64,000 nt of DNA from Sceloporus undulatus (taxonomy: Eukaryota; Chordata; Lepidosauria; Squamata; Phrynosomatidae): contig NC_056529.1 of the NCBI RefSeq assembly GCF_019175285.1, forward strand, positions 18,766,775 through 18,830,774, written 5' to 3'. Shown here one piece after another: positions 22,080 to 32,420 of the stretch (its first letter is position 1; each line of letters begins with the position of its first letter). Made by a program: the position numbers and the translations under genes. Below the pieces are notes generated by a model. The model had not been told where the DNA came from, did no database searches, and saw only the letters and a list, made by a program, of their open reading frames with translations.

Positions 22080-22136
<57 letters not shown>
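22080..22136 (+). repeat. (GAT)n microsatellite
   Basis: About 18 uninterrupted GAT units at the gap edge. Confidence 0.95.
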
Positions 22137-22138
<2 letters not shown>

Positions 22139-22198
22139 CATCAAACCCTGAAGGAACTGTCCAAGGTGCCAAACTTTTATTCTCCAGTTCATTTAGGA

Positions 22199-22657
22199 CA
22201 GGGGTTCCCAACCTGGGGGTCGATCGACCCTTTCTCAGGGGTCGCCAGTTTGGGGCTGCCTCCTCCTCCCTCCCCTCTTCCCTGAAGGGGTCGGCGCCGG
22301 CACTGGGACCGTGTGAGGATGGGGCCAGGGCCGGCTCCTCCTCCTCTTCCCCGCGTGTGCCAGCACCGGTGCCAGAGCAGACCTGGCCGGCATGGAGGAG
22401 GAGGGGTGAGGAAGAGGAGGTGGAGGGGCTTCCAGCAGCCTTTGCAGCCAGATGTCCTGCCCCTTCTTCTGGCCAGCGGCCTCCCTAATTGGTTGGGAGG
22501 CCGGGAATGGGCAGGACTTCCGGCTGTAAAGGCCACTGGAACTCGTAGGTGGCCAGAAGTCCTACCCTTTCCTGGCCTCCCAACCAATCAGGGGGGCTGC
22601 CGGGCGGGACTTCCAGCCACAAGGGGGTTGCGGCCCAACAAAGTTTGGGAACTGCTG
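22199..22657. mobile_element. hAT-like non-autonomous transposon with perfect 8-bp duplication
   Basis: 459 bp. Ends CAGGGGTTCCCAACC... and ...AAGTTTGGGAACTGCTG are imperfect terminal inverted repeats. ATTTAGGA is duplicated exactly at 22191-22198 and 22658-22665. The inside is very GC-rich and repeats CCAATCAGG/CCTAATTGGTTGGGAGG-type inverted words; open frames through it are by-products of composition. Confidence 0.85.
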
Positions 22658-22702
22658 ATTTAGGACCTTGGATAACTCCTTTAACTTCTGGAACAACACA
22701 TG

Positions 22703-22912
22703 GGCTGTTTCCGCACTGCAGAAATAAAGCAGTTTGACATCACTTTAACTTCCATGGCCCATTGCTATGGAATTCTAGGCTTTGTAGTTTTGTGAATTAG
22801 TTAGCCTTCTTTGTCAGACAGCACTGATGCATCAAACTAGAAATCCCAGAATTTCATAGCATTGAGCCATGGAAGTTAAAGTGGTGCTTTATTTCAACAC
22901 TGTTGCAGCAGG
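22703..22912. mobile_element. palindromic MITE, family A
   Basis: CCGCACTGCAGAAATAAAGC, GTTTGACATCACTTTAACTT, inverted partner AAGTTAAAGTGGTGCTTTAT. Clear long inverted arms. Confidence 0.75.
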
Positions 22913-23008
22913 CAACCCCAGTGTGGAGTCAATGGAAATCATTAGCCACCACTGCATTTTTCTCAGCCTAGTCACATCTCAGGACTGTCTTAAGAGTAAA
23001 AGGAGGAC

Positions 23009-23101
23009 CTCTGAAGATGCCAGTCATAGATGCTGGTGAAATGTCAATAATAAACTCTTCTAGATCATGGCCACATAGCCCGAAAAACCCGCAAAAAACA
23101 A
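23009..23101 (+). mobile_element. Penelope-like fragment
   Basis: CTGAAGA (23011-23017) with stem TGCCAGTCATAGATGCTGGT and GAAATGTC, then AATAAACTCTTCTAGATCAT and CATAGCCCGAAAAACCCGC. Starts, like 9357, at the hammerhead-like core. Confidence 0.55.
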
Positions 23102-23109
23102 AAGGGGGT

Positions 23110-24250
23110 GATTTATATGCACTGAGTGACCCTGGGTTCCCCAGAAGAAGAGTGACCTAAATCTTGTAGTCTTGTAAGGCATGACTGTAGTCCAACAGAA
23201 TCAAAACCCTGAAAAGTGCCGCATGAGCCGTATAGTGGTGCCCTCTGCAATGCAGGAATACACAACAAAAGCACTCCTGAGAGATGACTCTCCAACCTAT
23301 CTTTCAGGATTTCTATAGAAGGAGAGTTGCCGCCAAGAAGAGCACCTGCTGCACATATGCAAACGATTCTGGGAGAAACTTTTCCAAACTCTGCCATTGA
23401 CATCAATGCTGGGATCATCCTCTGGTCCCAATAACTGCCCTCCCAATTAAATAATTGCTCTCAGATGCATTAAATTGGACTCATTTCTGCCCTGAACTCT
23501 TTAACAAATGCATACAATCCTGACATTGCCCACATCCTCAGTCTGCAATGAATGCATTGAAACTGTTAGGGTTAGGGTTACAGTGTCAGTCCTGGAGGAA
23601 GGGGATTATCTTGATGCTCTGACCAGATTAGAGGTTTAGGGTAAGGGTTGAGGTTATGAACAGCTTGTCTGGGACAGTTCAATATGCCATGCTGAAACGG
23701 CCATGCTGAACTGGGCATATCGAAATGTCCTAAACACCCTCCCCCAACCTGTATAAATATAAACTTGTCTCCACTTTGTTTCTAAAACGCAGGACACCAT
23801 TCCTGACTCTCTCTTGCCCATCCACCCAACCAGACCTGCTAAGTCATTTGGGGGAGAATTTTGCATGTTTTGTAACAGCAACACGGTGTGATCCCAGATT
23901 TTGGTGGTGGAGATTTCGGATGGATGCCTGCCAATATGTTTCGAAACAGTGATTACAAGAGCAGGATTGGATGGGATGGTTCAGCCATCTGTGACCACAA
24001 AGGCTTGGTCAATTCTGCAGCGATGCAGTGGAGGGGCAAAGTAAAGTCCCCATCTGTTTTATTGGCTTCCCCTTATGTGCCTTGAATGGCAGCATGCTCT
24101 TCTGAAGATGCAAGAGGGCATCACTGTTTTGTCTACATACGATTAGGAGGTTTTACCTGTTCATCTCTGAACACTACATTTTTGTTACAAACCAGAAAGG
24201 GCGGCCCATTTTTTTCTGGTTAGATCACAACTCTATTGCCTTATTCCAGC
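23110..24250. other. unclassified intron sequence with a telomere-like run
   Basis: TTAGGGTTAGGGTTA occurs at 23566-23580 and a degenerate TTTAGGGTAAGGGTTGAGG near 23634-23652. Nothing else recognised. Confidence 0.5.
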
Positions 24251-24254
24251 ATTA

Positions 24255-24614
24255 CAGGTGGTTGCCTTTGTCCAAAATGCTGAAATGCTCCAAAATCCAA
24301 AACTTTTTTTCATTGGTTGTTGAGATAGCAGCACCTTTGCTTTCTGGTGGTTCAGTGTCCACAAACTTTCATGCACACAATTATTTTTAAACATGTTGTA
24401 AAAAAATTACCTTTGGGCAAGGTGTATAAGGTGTATATGAAACATACATGAATTTTGTGTTTAGATTTGGGCCCCATCTGCAAATTATCTCATTGTGTGT
24501 GTCTATGTGTGTGCATGTGTATGTTTGTGTATGTACACACACACGCACACACACATATCCAAAATCCAAAATATCTCTGGTCCCAAGCATTCTGGATAAA
24601 GGAGACTCAGTCTG
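24255..24614 (-). mobile_element. Tigger-like element, minus strand
   Basis: TA flanks both ends (24253-24254 and 24615-24616). The minus strand starts CAGACTGAGTCTCCTTTATC, then GGGACCAGAGATATTTTG. It has an internal (TG)n run around 24494-24560. Same family as 16888-17412. Confidence 0.65.
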
Positions 24615-24664
24615 TATTGCCTGTATATGATTAAGATCATACAGAGAAAGACTGGGTTCTCTTC

Positions 24665-24868
24665 ACACTACACACCAATAGCTGTAGTGCAGCTATCTGA
24701 TAGTTGTATATCCTTTGAAATCCTGGAATTTGTCATTTCCTGAGGCATTTGGAATTCACAGCCAGAGAAGTCTAGTGCTTCACCAAACTCTAAATCCCAC
24801 CTTTCCTTAGGATGCAGCTATGGCAGTTAAAGTGGAATCAAAGTGGCATTATTTTGCAGTGTGGCCTT
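24665..24868. mobile_element. palindromic MITE related to family A
   Basis: TCACACTACACACCAATAGC at the left, GGAATTTGTCATTTCC with partner ACTCTAAATCCCACC, and GTGGCATTATTTTGCAGTGT at the right. Confidence 0.5.
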
Positions 24869-25507
24869 AGACTCTCATTAAAGTCCCGATGTCTGGTGGT
24901 ATTGTTCTAAGCCTCCTTGACATCTCACCAGGTAAAGGTGCGCACCCAGGAAGAAAGAGGGATACCTAGATTGACTGAAATTTAACAACAATAACAGCAC
25001 CTCAAGAATTAAGGAGAACTGGTGATAGTGCAAAACTAAAGAGCTGGTTTTGATGACATGATTTGGCTTTGATTTTATTTTCCCCTTCTTCTCCCCCTTC
25101 CTAATTTTGAAATATCCCATACATTTGAGGATATCAGTCCAGAAATATCTGTGTGTGGGTGGAAATGCTCAGAGAGAGGGTAAAGCTCTTGGATTAAAAG
25201 CAAAGCTGTCCCGCTCCACAAATTAATGCACAGCACTGCACCAACCCCTGGCTATTGCCCTTTTCCCTTTCAGAAAATGATGGTTTTTTTCTCTGTTATA
25301 CATGTGAAAGAAAGCTGGTTAAAAATGATCTGCTCCATTGTAAACCCACTCACCCTACATCTCCTGCTATATAAACGCAAAACTGCAGCAAGCATCAGAG
25401 CCAACACAAGCATGCTTGCCTCTCAAAGCAGCCATACCAGTAAACAGGTCTTTTCTAAAGCCAGTGGTTCTTCCCCACTGGAGACCAAACCATCTCCACA
25501 TAAAAAT

Positions 25508-25625
25508 TCATCAGTGATACCTTTATTGCCCAACCGAAATGCACAACATACTTGTTGAAAGTTTTTGCATCTCCAATTATTTTTCCCCCTCCTGTTTGGT
25601 TTGTAACATCTTGCCTCGTGAAGAA
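25508..25625 (-). repeat. repeat family J, minus strand
   Basis: CAGTGATACCTTTATTGCCC, AAATGCACAACATACTTG and GAAGAAGTCC are the reverse complement of the 18680-18785 repeat. 24880-25500 and 25690-26220 hold no recognised feature. Confidence 0.4.
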
Positions 25626-26230
25626 GTCCATGTTCAACAGAGGATCTTGCTGTTACACTACTACATAGGAGAGCCAGCAAAGTGAATGATGCACATTGGG
25701 ACCAATGCATAATTGGGGAGGATGGACATCAGGGCACTTGGGCACTGGATGGGGAATGCTGGTGCACATCGATAGACCCCATTGCGCATCAGGACACTCT
25801 TGCTGCTGTCCCGTTATGCATTTTCGCAGTTCTCTTGCAGGGTTCCTTAGACTGTCTGCTACATATCAAGTATGCATAAAGTTATGTAAGATAGACCATG
25901 ATAGAAAATTTTAGCCCAAATCTCTGACCAGTCAGTGATTCAGAAGGGGCTAAATCCATACATGTGCAGCTGCCAAAACCTGACTCAGCTAAAAATACTC
26001 TTGTAGTTTCAATGAGTCAGCGCAGTGTCCTAGATTCCTACTGTCTACACAGAATGGCAGAAGCTTTCTAAGATATCACCTAGTCTGATCTGGAGATGAC
26101 AGGACTCACAGGTGGCTTATAGACTGCATTAGAAGGCATCGCCATCATTCCCTCCCTGCTCAATCCATAAACCACAATTTTCTCAGGGATTAAACCCAAG
26201 ATCATTGGCATGCACCTAAGAGAAAAAGAA

Positions 26231-26412
26231 CCAGCATAGTGTAGGGGTTTGAGCATTGGACTACAGCTCTGGAGATCAGCGTTCAGTTCTTTGCTCAGCC
26301 ATGGCAACCCTCTATGTGACCTTTGGTGAGTCACAATCTCTCAGCATCAGAAAACCTCATGATAAGGTTGCCTTAAATTGGAAACTACGTGAAGGCACAC
26401 AACAACAAAACA
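26231..26412 (+). mobile_element. tRNA-headed SINE with ACA tail
   Basis: Head CCAGCATAGTGTAGGGGTTT (box A like), GTTCAGTTCT at the box B position, body with GTGAGTCACAATCTCTCAGC and tail CGTGAAGGCACACAACAAC. Confidence 0.75.
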
Positions 26413-26599
26413 ACTGAATACTGAATAGGTGACCTTTGGGCTTCTGGATGTTGGTGGCGCTGCAACTACCATTAGGCCCAGGAAAACCTGATCCATGGTG
26501 AGGTCCAATAGAATTACTTTCAGCAGCACCTCAACTCTTGCAAGTACCTCATCCTTGGTCTATAGGACTGACTGGTGCCCTTTCCCTGCATTATCTAAA

Positions 26600-26680
26600 G
26601 CTGACATGGATTGAACCCAGAGCCTTTGACATGCAAAGCAAACACTTAACCACAGAGCCAAGGCCACTCCTTAATGAATG
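26600..26680 (-). mobile_element. tRNA-headed SINE head fragment
   Basis: Minus strand: GGCCTTGGCTCTGTGGTTAA (box A like) and GGCTCTGGGTTCAATCC (box B). No matching body follows. Confidence 0.45.
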
Positions 26681-26769
26681 TAGGAGTTCAGTGAGAGTTA
26701 CTCTGAGCTTGGAAAACTTACTCAAGTAGACCATAACTCTCAAACTCTTCCTAGCCATCATGCTCACTA

Positions 26770-26930
26770 CTTTAAGTAAAGATGCATAATTCTATTTTAA
26801 TTTTCACTTTTTGTGTGTTTTTAATCGTCTTGTTCTTTTTAATTGTAAGCTATTTCAGGTCTCATTTTGGGGACAAAGTAGGTTACCAAAAAATACAAAA
26901 ACAACATATATATTTTAAACTAAAAGTGCA
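26770..26930 (+). mobile_element. possible LINE 3' end
   Basis: TTTTTAATTGTAAGCTATTT followed by TCAGGTCTCATTTTGGGG resembles the LINE 3' terminus at 22.0 and 58.7 kb. Weak. Confidence 0.3.
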
Positions 26931-27028
26931 GTCTCCCCAATCTCAACAATTTCTCATTGGGATTATTATAATGCACTGTAGGCTACATCTGCACTGCAGA
27001 AATAATGCAATTGGATGCTAGTAAGATA

Positions 27029-27261
27029 GGCCTGTTACAGACTGCCAAAATAAAGCTGTTTCGGGTATCTTTGGAGGTATGCTATTTAAATGATGCATGG
27101 GTCCTAAGAGTCCGGAAGTCGCGCCAAAGCCACACTCCATTCCTAAGCACCGGAGTGCAGCTTTGGTGCAGCTTCCGGATTCTTAGGACGCATGCATCAT
27201 TTAAATAGCATACCTCCAAAGATACCCGAAGCAGCTTTATTTTTGCAGACTGTAACAGGCC
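27029..27261. mobile_element. palindromic MITE, family C
   Basis: Terminal arms of about 100 bp: GGCCTGTTACAGACTGCCAA left, TTTTTGCAGACTGTAACAGGCC right. Inside are GTATGCTATTTAAATGATGC and its complement. ATA flanks both ends, a possible 3-bp duplication as in PIF/Harbinger. A piece of family A abuts it on the left. Confidence 0.75.
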
Positions 27262-27312
27262 ATACTGTGGTGCCTTATGAACCTGCCCAAGTGTTGCTAT
27301 CTTCAAAAGTAC

Positions 27313-27625
27313 AATAGAATCATAGAATCGTAGAGTTGGAAGAGACCCCAGGGGCCATCCAGTCCAACCCCAGTCTGCCATGCAGGAACTCCCAATCAAA
27401 GTATCCCCAACAGATGGCCATCCATCTGTTTAAAGACCTCCAAGGAAGGAGACTCCACCACTCTTCAAGGGAGTATGCTCCACTGTCGAACAGCTCTTAC
27501 TCTCAGGAAGTTCCTCCTAATGTTGAGGTGGAATCGCTTTTCCTGTAGCTTGCATCCATTGTTCTGGGTCCTGTTCTCTTGAGCAGCAGAAAACAAGCTT
27601 GCTCCCTCCTCAATATGACATCACT
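27313..27625 (-). mobile_element. CR1 LINE 3' end
   Basis: ATCATAGAATCGTAGAGTTG, CAGGGGCCATCCAGTCCAAC and TTCCTCCTAATGTTGAGGTG. Very similar to the copy at 13056-13400, sharing the same 5' truncation region. Confidence 0.9.
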
Positions 27626-28489
27626 TCAAATAACATCCAAAGCCACAAAATCCCCTGGAAACATTTAAAAGTAACTTTTCAGGCTCTTGGACTAGCATCA
27701 GCTCTTTCTCTCTGGGAATGATTTCCTAGTCTGAGAAGAAAATGAGCCCACTTAACACAATCTGAGCATACTTCCCCAAGACCATCCTCTTCATAATTGC
27801 AGTCATAACCAGTCAGGGACCTTGGAAAATCACCCTCATAACTATCAATAGAATATGCTCTTTCCAGACAGATGTTCACCTAGTAGAAGCTGCCATCAGA
27901 TGTTATGACCATCCCATGTAGATTAGGGTGGAGCTTGATGTCACACTGTTACACTCCCATGCACATTCATTGCACACCTTGGCTAATGGGATTAGCCAAT
28001 TGGGATTAAAATGGAATTAAACCAATTCATGGAGGATAAGAATATTGATGTCTACTTGTCATCATGATGGCTACATATGGCATAAAGCCTCTTATTAGTT
28101 CTAACTAGAGTAGATCCCATGAATCAAATGGATCTAACTTGATGTTGACCTACCATTCAGGAGTTGTTTCAATGGATCTACTCCAGCTAGGACTAACCAA
28201 AAGGGTTCTAGACATCATATCCATAGACACCACATGCTGAGTAACAAAAGCCAGAGGGTGCTACTGCAAGCATGTTTTACTTGTGGGCTTCTCATTGAGG
28301 CCATGTGGGAACAATGCTGGATTGGACAGACTTTTGGTCTGCTCCAGTGTAGATCATCTTGCTTGAGATCCTAATAGATCTTCATGCACAAGTCTGTCTC
28401 CTCCTATTGCCCAGAAACTGTCCGTTCCCAAGAGTTCATATTCCTATTTGTTTGGTGGTAATGGTGGTGATATCTTCATGTGTTTTTCC

Positions 28490-28960
28490 TTCTCAGTTTG
28501 GGATTCAAGATGGCTTGCAACAGATGAAAAAAAAACAAATAGTCTCAAAATACAAATCTGAAAAGATGATTGAATTCTCCCCAAAAAATTAAAATGAAAC
28601 CATTTTTAAAAAGACCAGCATAACAAAAATAACAGATAGAAAGTCCAGCACATTGTTTAGGTGGGATGAGTCTCATAAGCTCAATCCTCAAAGTCCTGTT
28701 GAAATGGAGAAGTCTTCACCTGTCTGTGGAATGAGAGTAAAGGGTGCCAGTCTAACCTCTCTTGGGGAAGGAGTTTCAAAGCATGGGGGCAGCCACCAAG
28801 AGGGTCTACTCCCAGTTGGAAATGGAGGGAGAGAGTGGGTATCAGACCATAGAGAAGAAGCCGTTCTCGGCTCGGCTGGAGAAGGGGAGAAGAAATGAAG
28901 GTGCACTCTCAAATGGAGTGCAACCACTTCTTCCTTCCTCTGGGGGTAGCCAGATCTTCA
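28490..28960. repeat. possible LINE 3' UTR segment
   Basis: An A9 run is followed by a stretch with GGAGTTTCAAAGCATGGGGG and CAGCCACCAAGAGGG, a phrase known from squamate LINE 3' regions. 27630-28480 holds nothing recognised. Confidence 0.3.
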
Positions 28961-29289
28961 TGGTCTGAATTAGCTCCCCACCATCACCTCCCTTTCCTTC
29001 TGATAAGAAGGATCAACAACATCAGCCCCTCTTGGGAGCTGACAGCTGTTGGTCAGTGGATGTTTTTTTTGGATCAAGCTCAAGGGCAAGAGAATAACCC
29101 TCTGTGCCCCATCCAGAAAGGGATTTGCACTTTTGTAAGCTGCACTTAGGTGCACGTAATTCACTAAGAGGATGCCCGTCCTTGTGTTCTCATGTACAGA
29201 GCTGAATGTATGTGATGTGTTCAAGTGTTGTTGTTGTTTTAAATCAACCGTAAATAGATGAACAAAGAAAGGGAAATATATGTGTGAAC

Positions 29290-29700
29290 TAGGCCAGTTG
29301 AGAATTCTGGGAAGTGAAGTCAAAACATCTGGAGGACCTAAGGTTGGGAACTATTGAACCAGGCCAAAGGCATGTGTGCATTGTTTGCTGTGCAGAACAG
29401 TGTGGAAGTGATGTGCAGCAGTCATAACAGTGAGGATGATACTGGCCTAGTGCACACATCTTTCTTTCTGTAGGTGTTTTGGACTTCAACTGCCAGGAGC
29501 CCCAGTTAGCTTGGCCAACAGACAGGAATTCTGGGAACTGAAGTCCAAAATATCTGAAGGACCAAAGATTGGGAACTACTTTTAACTCGGCCAAAGACAT
29601 GTGCACAGCGTTTGCTGTAGACAACAACATTGTGGCAGTGATGTGTGGTGTGATGTGTGGCATTCGTAGTACTGATGATGACAATGATAATGATAATGTT
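29290..29700. repeat. local tandem duplication with period about 226 bp
   Basis: GGTTGGGAACTATTGAACCA GGCCAAAG near 29343-29370 recurs as GATTGGGAACTACTTTTAAC TCGGCCAAAG near 29568-29596, together with the downstream CATGTG...GTTTGCTGT...GTGATGTG words. Each unit carries a half or whole hAT-like 'GAAGTCCAAAA' element. It lies just inside the KCNG4 intron. Confidence 0.65.
29468..29580. mobile_element. hAT-like MITE
   Basis: GTTTTGGACTTCAACTGCCA and the inverted GGGAACTGAAGTCCAAAATA with terminal GGACCAAAGATTGGGAACTA. A half copy lies at 29290-29358. Confidence 0.55.
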
Positions 29701-29744
29701 GATAAAGTTGATGATAATATTAGCAGTAGTAAGGACTTACTTAC

Positions 29745-30488
29745 CCTGTCTTCTTCTTCTCTTAAGTCTGGCATGGTGCTGACACAAAGGCTTATCGCTG
29801 TGGTTGCCACAAAGAGGATGGACAGGCAAGCAAAGATCTTACCCGGGAGGCCCGACCGTGGGTTTTCCACCATGTCTCTCAGTTTGGTCATAAACTGACC
29901 AGCTTTGGTCTCTTCCTCTAGGATGCAAGACATTACCTTGTTTATCTCCATCTCTTCCTCTCTGCGCATCTCCGCCAGTTCATCGGCCTTCTGAAAGAGC
30001 TTTCGGAAACAACAACTCTCCAAGCTGGACTCCTCAATCCCCCAGTATCTCAGCTCATCCCGGAAGGACAAGGCACACATGTCACGAAGGAGCATCAGTT
30101 TTCCTGCTGCAAAGAAGCTGACGATCATCCCAAAAGCACTGGGGCTGCGGTCAAAGAAGAATTCGTGGGTGTCTTCATCATAGTCATCGCACAGTTGGAT
30201 GATCTCCTCATAGCTGCTGCAGAACCTGAGCTTGCTCAGCCTGGATGATGGAAACTCATCCAACGTGCTCCAAGGCAACAGATACTTAATCCCGCCAACG
30301 TTGACCACAATCTCTCTCTTCAAGTCGACTGTTTGGAGCTGATCAGGGCAGTAAATCCTCTGGGCCCTTTGGTAATGCAGCCCTTTGGCAGAAGGTGTCT
30401 CAACCACCGAGATGGGAATCAGATGGTTCAAGGAATTGCAGGAAGCATAGCTGTAGTCATGGTCACTGCCTCCGGAGAGAATAGGCAT
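29745..30488 (-). CDS. KCNG4: KCNG4 (Kv6.4) coding exon 1: N-terminus, T1 domain, S1
   Basis: First coding exon of a Kv6-family modifier subunit, residues 1-248. Seen: start MPILSGGSDH; METPS/KGLYYRR-like block at about 30-41 (ETPSAKGLHYQRAQR); T1 tetramerisation domain from about 58 to 165 with NVGG at 63-66, LPWSTLDEFP and the acidic QLCDDYDED followed by EFFFDRSPSAFG; MVENPRSGLPGKIF at about 207-219; S1 at about 216-237, ending CVSTMPDLREEEDR. The donor is AGG|GTAAGT (GT at 29743-29744), so the frame continues only seven more codons of intron similarity before running into repeats. The KGL, VDLK.EI and SRLSKLR blocks match remembered human KCNG4 better than KCNG1, 2 or 3. Known for the family: Kv6 subunits do not conduct alone but co-assemble with Kv2 at the plasma membrane and shift its inactivation. 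The ATG is the only one at the family-typical position. Confidence 0.95.
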
Positions 30489-30538
30489 TTCTGAGGGTTG
30501 TCACCAGGCCTCCCAGAGCAGCATCAGAGCAAAGTTAG
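30489..30538 (-). other. KCNG4: KCNG4 5' UTR segment with candidate splice acceptor
   Basis: Directly upstream of the ATG the minus strand reads a long pyrimidine tract (TTTTTCTCCCCCGTTCCTGC followed by seven C) ending in AG at 30539-30540. That is a good splice acceptor and would leave about 50 nt of 5' UTR in this exon. It implies at least one upstream non-coding exon. This is inferred from splice-site appearance only. Confidence 0.5.
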
Positions 30539-30539
30539 C

Positions 30540-32170
30540 TGGGGGGGCAGGAACGGGGGAGAAAAACCCATACATAATGAGACAGAAGCCTGAGCAGAGC
30601 AAAATAGAGCCTCCATGTGTCCATCCTAACAAATATTTTACCAACCCTCTTTAACATCCCTTTGTTTGCAATGTTCCTCAGATGCTTCTGCAGGCACGCT
30701 ATTAAAAGAAATAACCAGCCTCTCGTTTCAAAGCTCGTTGCAGGGGGAACCAGGTTTATAGCCTTTAAAACTACTTATATATTGGAGTTGTTGCTCTGTG
30801 ACACCCACGAAGAAGCCGCTCCTTTAGTGAGAGCAGAAGAATTAAAGTTTTTAAAGCTCTGCTGGATCACACCAAAGAGCAGTCTGTCCTAATATCCTGC
30901 TTCCATAGAGGTCAGCCAAAGGCCTCCAGAAGTTCATGAGCAGGTGATGGTCTTCCTCATCTGATTATCCCCATCATCTAGTATCCAGAGCTGGACTCCA
31001 TCTGTGCATGCAAGTTACATATCTAAAAAAACCCACTCATGGACTGAGCAACCCTATGCATCCTGACTTAGAAACATGTAGGATTGCAACCCTCACCATC
31101 CTGAATGTACCTAATCCTTTTAAACAAAATTATCTAGGGTACTTCCCCTCCCCAATCACTCCTAGATTCAGTGATCACAAATTCAATACTTTAATTCTGT
31201 TTGTCTGTGGAGGATTTACTTTTGCCTGTCTTGAATCTGCGACAAATCAATATTTTTTTTTGGGGGGTTTGGAGATAGCATTCCAGTAATAAAGTGCCTC
31301 ATTCCTAGGAGACTCTTGAGGATTAATTAATGCCAGGGTAGTTTGTTTCTCTTATGAGAAGCTGGTCCTTGGATCGCCTGCCCTTAGTTAGATGATGCTT
31401 ATACTTTTATTATGAGGATAATGAGATGGTGATGAAGGTGGTGGCGGTGGTAAGGAGAAGGAGAAGGATGCTATTTTTAAATCAACAAAATGTACATAAA
31501 TAAACAGCAATATCATATCAAGGAATTCGTCAATCAAGACCAAATTATGAGGTTGATGAGAGACTGGCAGGATGGTCTTGGGCGTTCTTCAATGAATTCC
31601 ATGTTCACCCCAAATTCCACATGAATTCCACATTCAGCCCCAAAAAGGTGGGAAGGGGGAGAGGAACGAAAGGAAATGGAAGTTTAAAAGTTGCTGAGAT
31701 GCTATTAATTTTAAGAATAATAATAAACGGTGGAGAAAATTAGAAGCAAGCATATACTCCCTGTCCTCCCATTCATTTGGCATTCACCGCCACCAAAGGA
31801 ACAGCAGCATTGTAGAGTTTTCTATGGGTTTACATTGTTCCCCATCTATTATATTTCAACAACTCTGTAAAGCATATCACTGTTAATTGCAAATGCCGCA
31901 CAGCAGGTTGCTTAAGCTGGGAGATCACGATGATTTTCCAAGCCTTAATGCTGCCTGGACTGCACTTTGCAACATTAAAATCTTATGACAGATCGTGAAA
32001 AGAAAATCTTATGACAGAACGACACCTACATTCCGTTTCCCCTGTGACTGTCTGAACCTCTTTTTAGGGTTTGGAAGGGGAACAATCTTCCTTTGAAAAA
32101 GTGCTTCCCCATTGCTTAGTGCCTCTCTTGCAACCTGCTGCCCAAATCCCAAATGAAACTTTTGCAAAGT
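30540..32170. other. putative 5' intron of KCNG4, unclassified
   Basis: Unique-looking sequence without recognised repeats. Contains a GGTGGCGGTGG/AAGGAGAAGG purine-rich patch near 31436-31470. Confidence 0.4.
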
Positions 32171-32177
32171 TACTTAC

Positions 32178-32420
32178 CGCACTAAACACAGGCTGTGTCC
32201 AGGTGTGTGGTCTCTCCGGCAAGTGCAGAGCGCATGGTGAGAAATGATGGATATCTGGACAGGGTCTCCGGGAAGCAGCGGTGGGCATTTGTCTGACCAA
32301 TTCCATGGAAATCATCACTAGCTTTCCAAAGGCATCTGCTGCCCATCCTTTCCCCTTTGCCTCTCCAGCCTTTTTGTGCTTGCTCTGCCCCCCAGCAGAG
32401 CCTTTCAAAGACCTGGGAGG
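32178..32420 (-). other. KCNG4: candidate non-coding first exon of KCNG4 (5' boundary unknown)
   Basis: A near-consensus donor (TAGTGCG|GTAAGTAAC, GT at 32176-32177) lies 1.6 kb upstream of the acceptor that precedes the KCNG4 start codon. The sequence behind it is comparatively GC-rich and repeat-free, as expected of a promoter-proximal exon. The upstream end is arbitrary here because no TATA box or clear initiator was identified. An RNA read spanning 32178 to 30538 would confirm it. Confidence 0.35.

Larger units (their letters stand above)
15414..29744 (-). other. KCNG4: KCNG4 intron between coding exons (14.3 kb)
   Basis: Bounded by GTAAGT at the donor and CTGCACCCAG at the acceptor. It is filled with repeats listed separately: Tigger-like, Penelope-like, hAT-like, palindromic elements, SINEs, a CR1 3' end, microsatellites and one assembly gap. 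It also holds unclassified stretches (15.5-16.1, 17.4-18.6, 18.8-19.8, 20.5-20.9, 21.3-21.9, 23.1-24.2, 25.7-26.2 and 27.6-28.5 kb) in which I see no coding signal. Confidence 0.85.

Noticed and set aside
22081-22663. Arg/Pro/Gly-rich open frames
   Set aside because: Explained by the (GAT)n array and the GC-rich hAT-like element.
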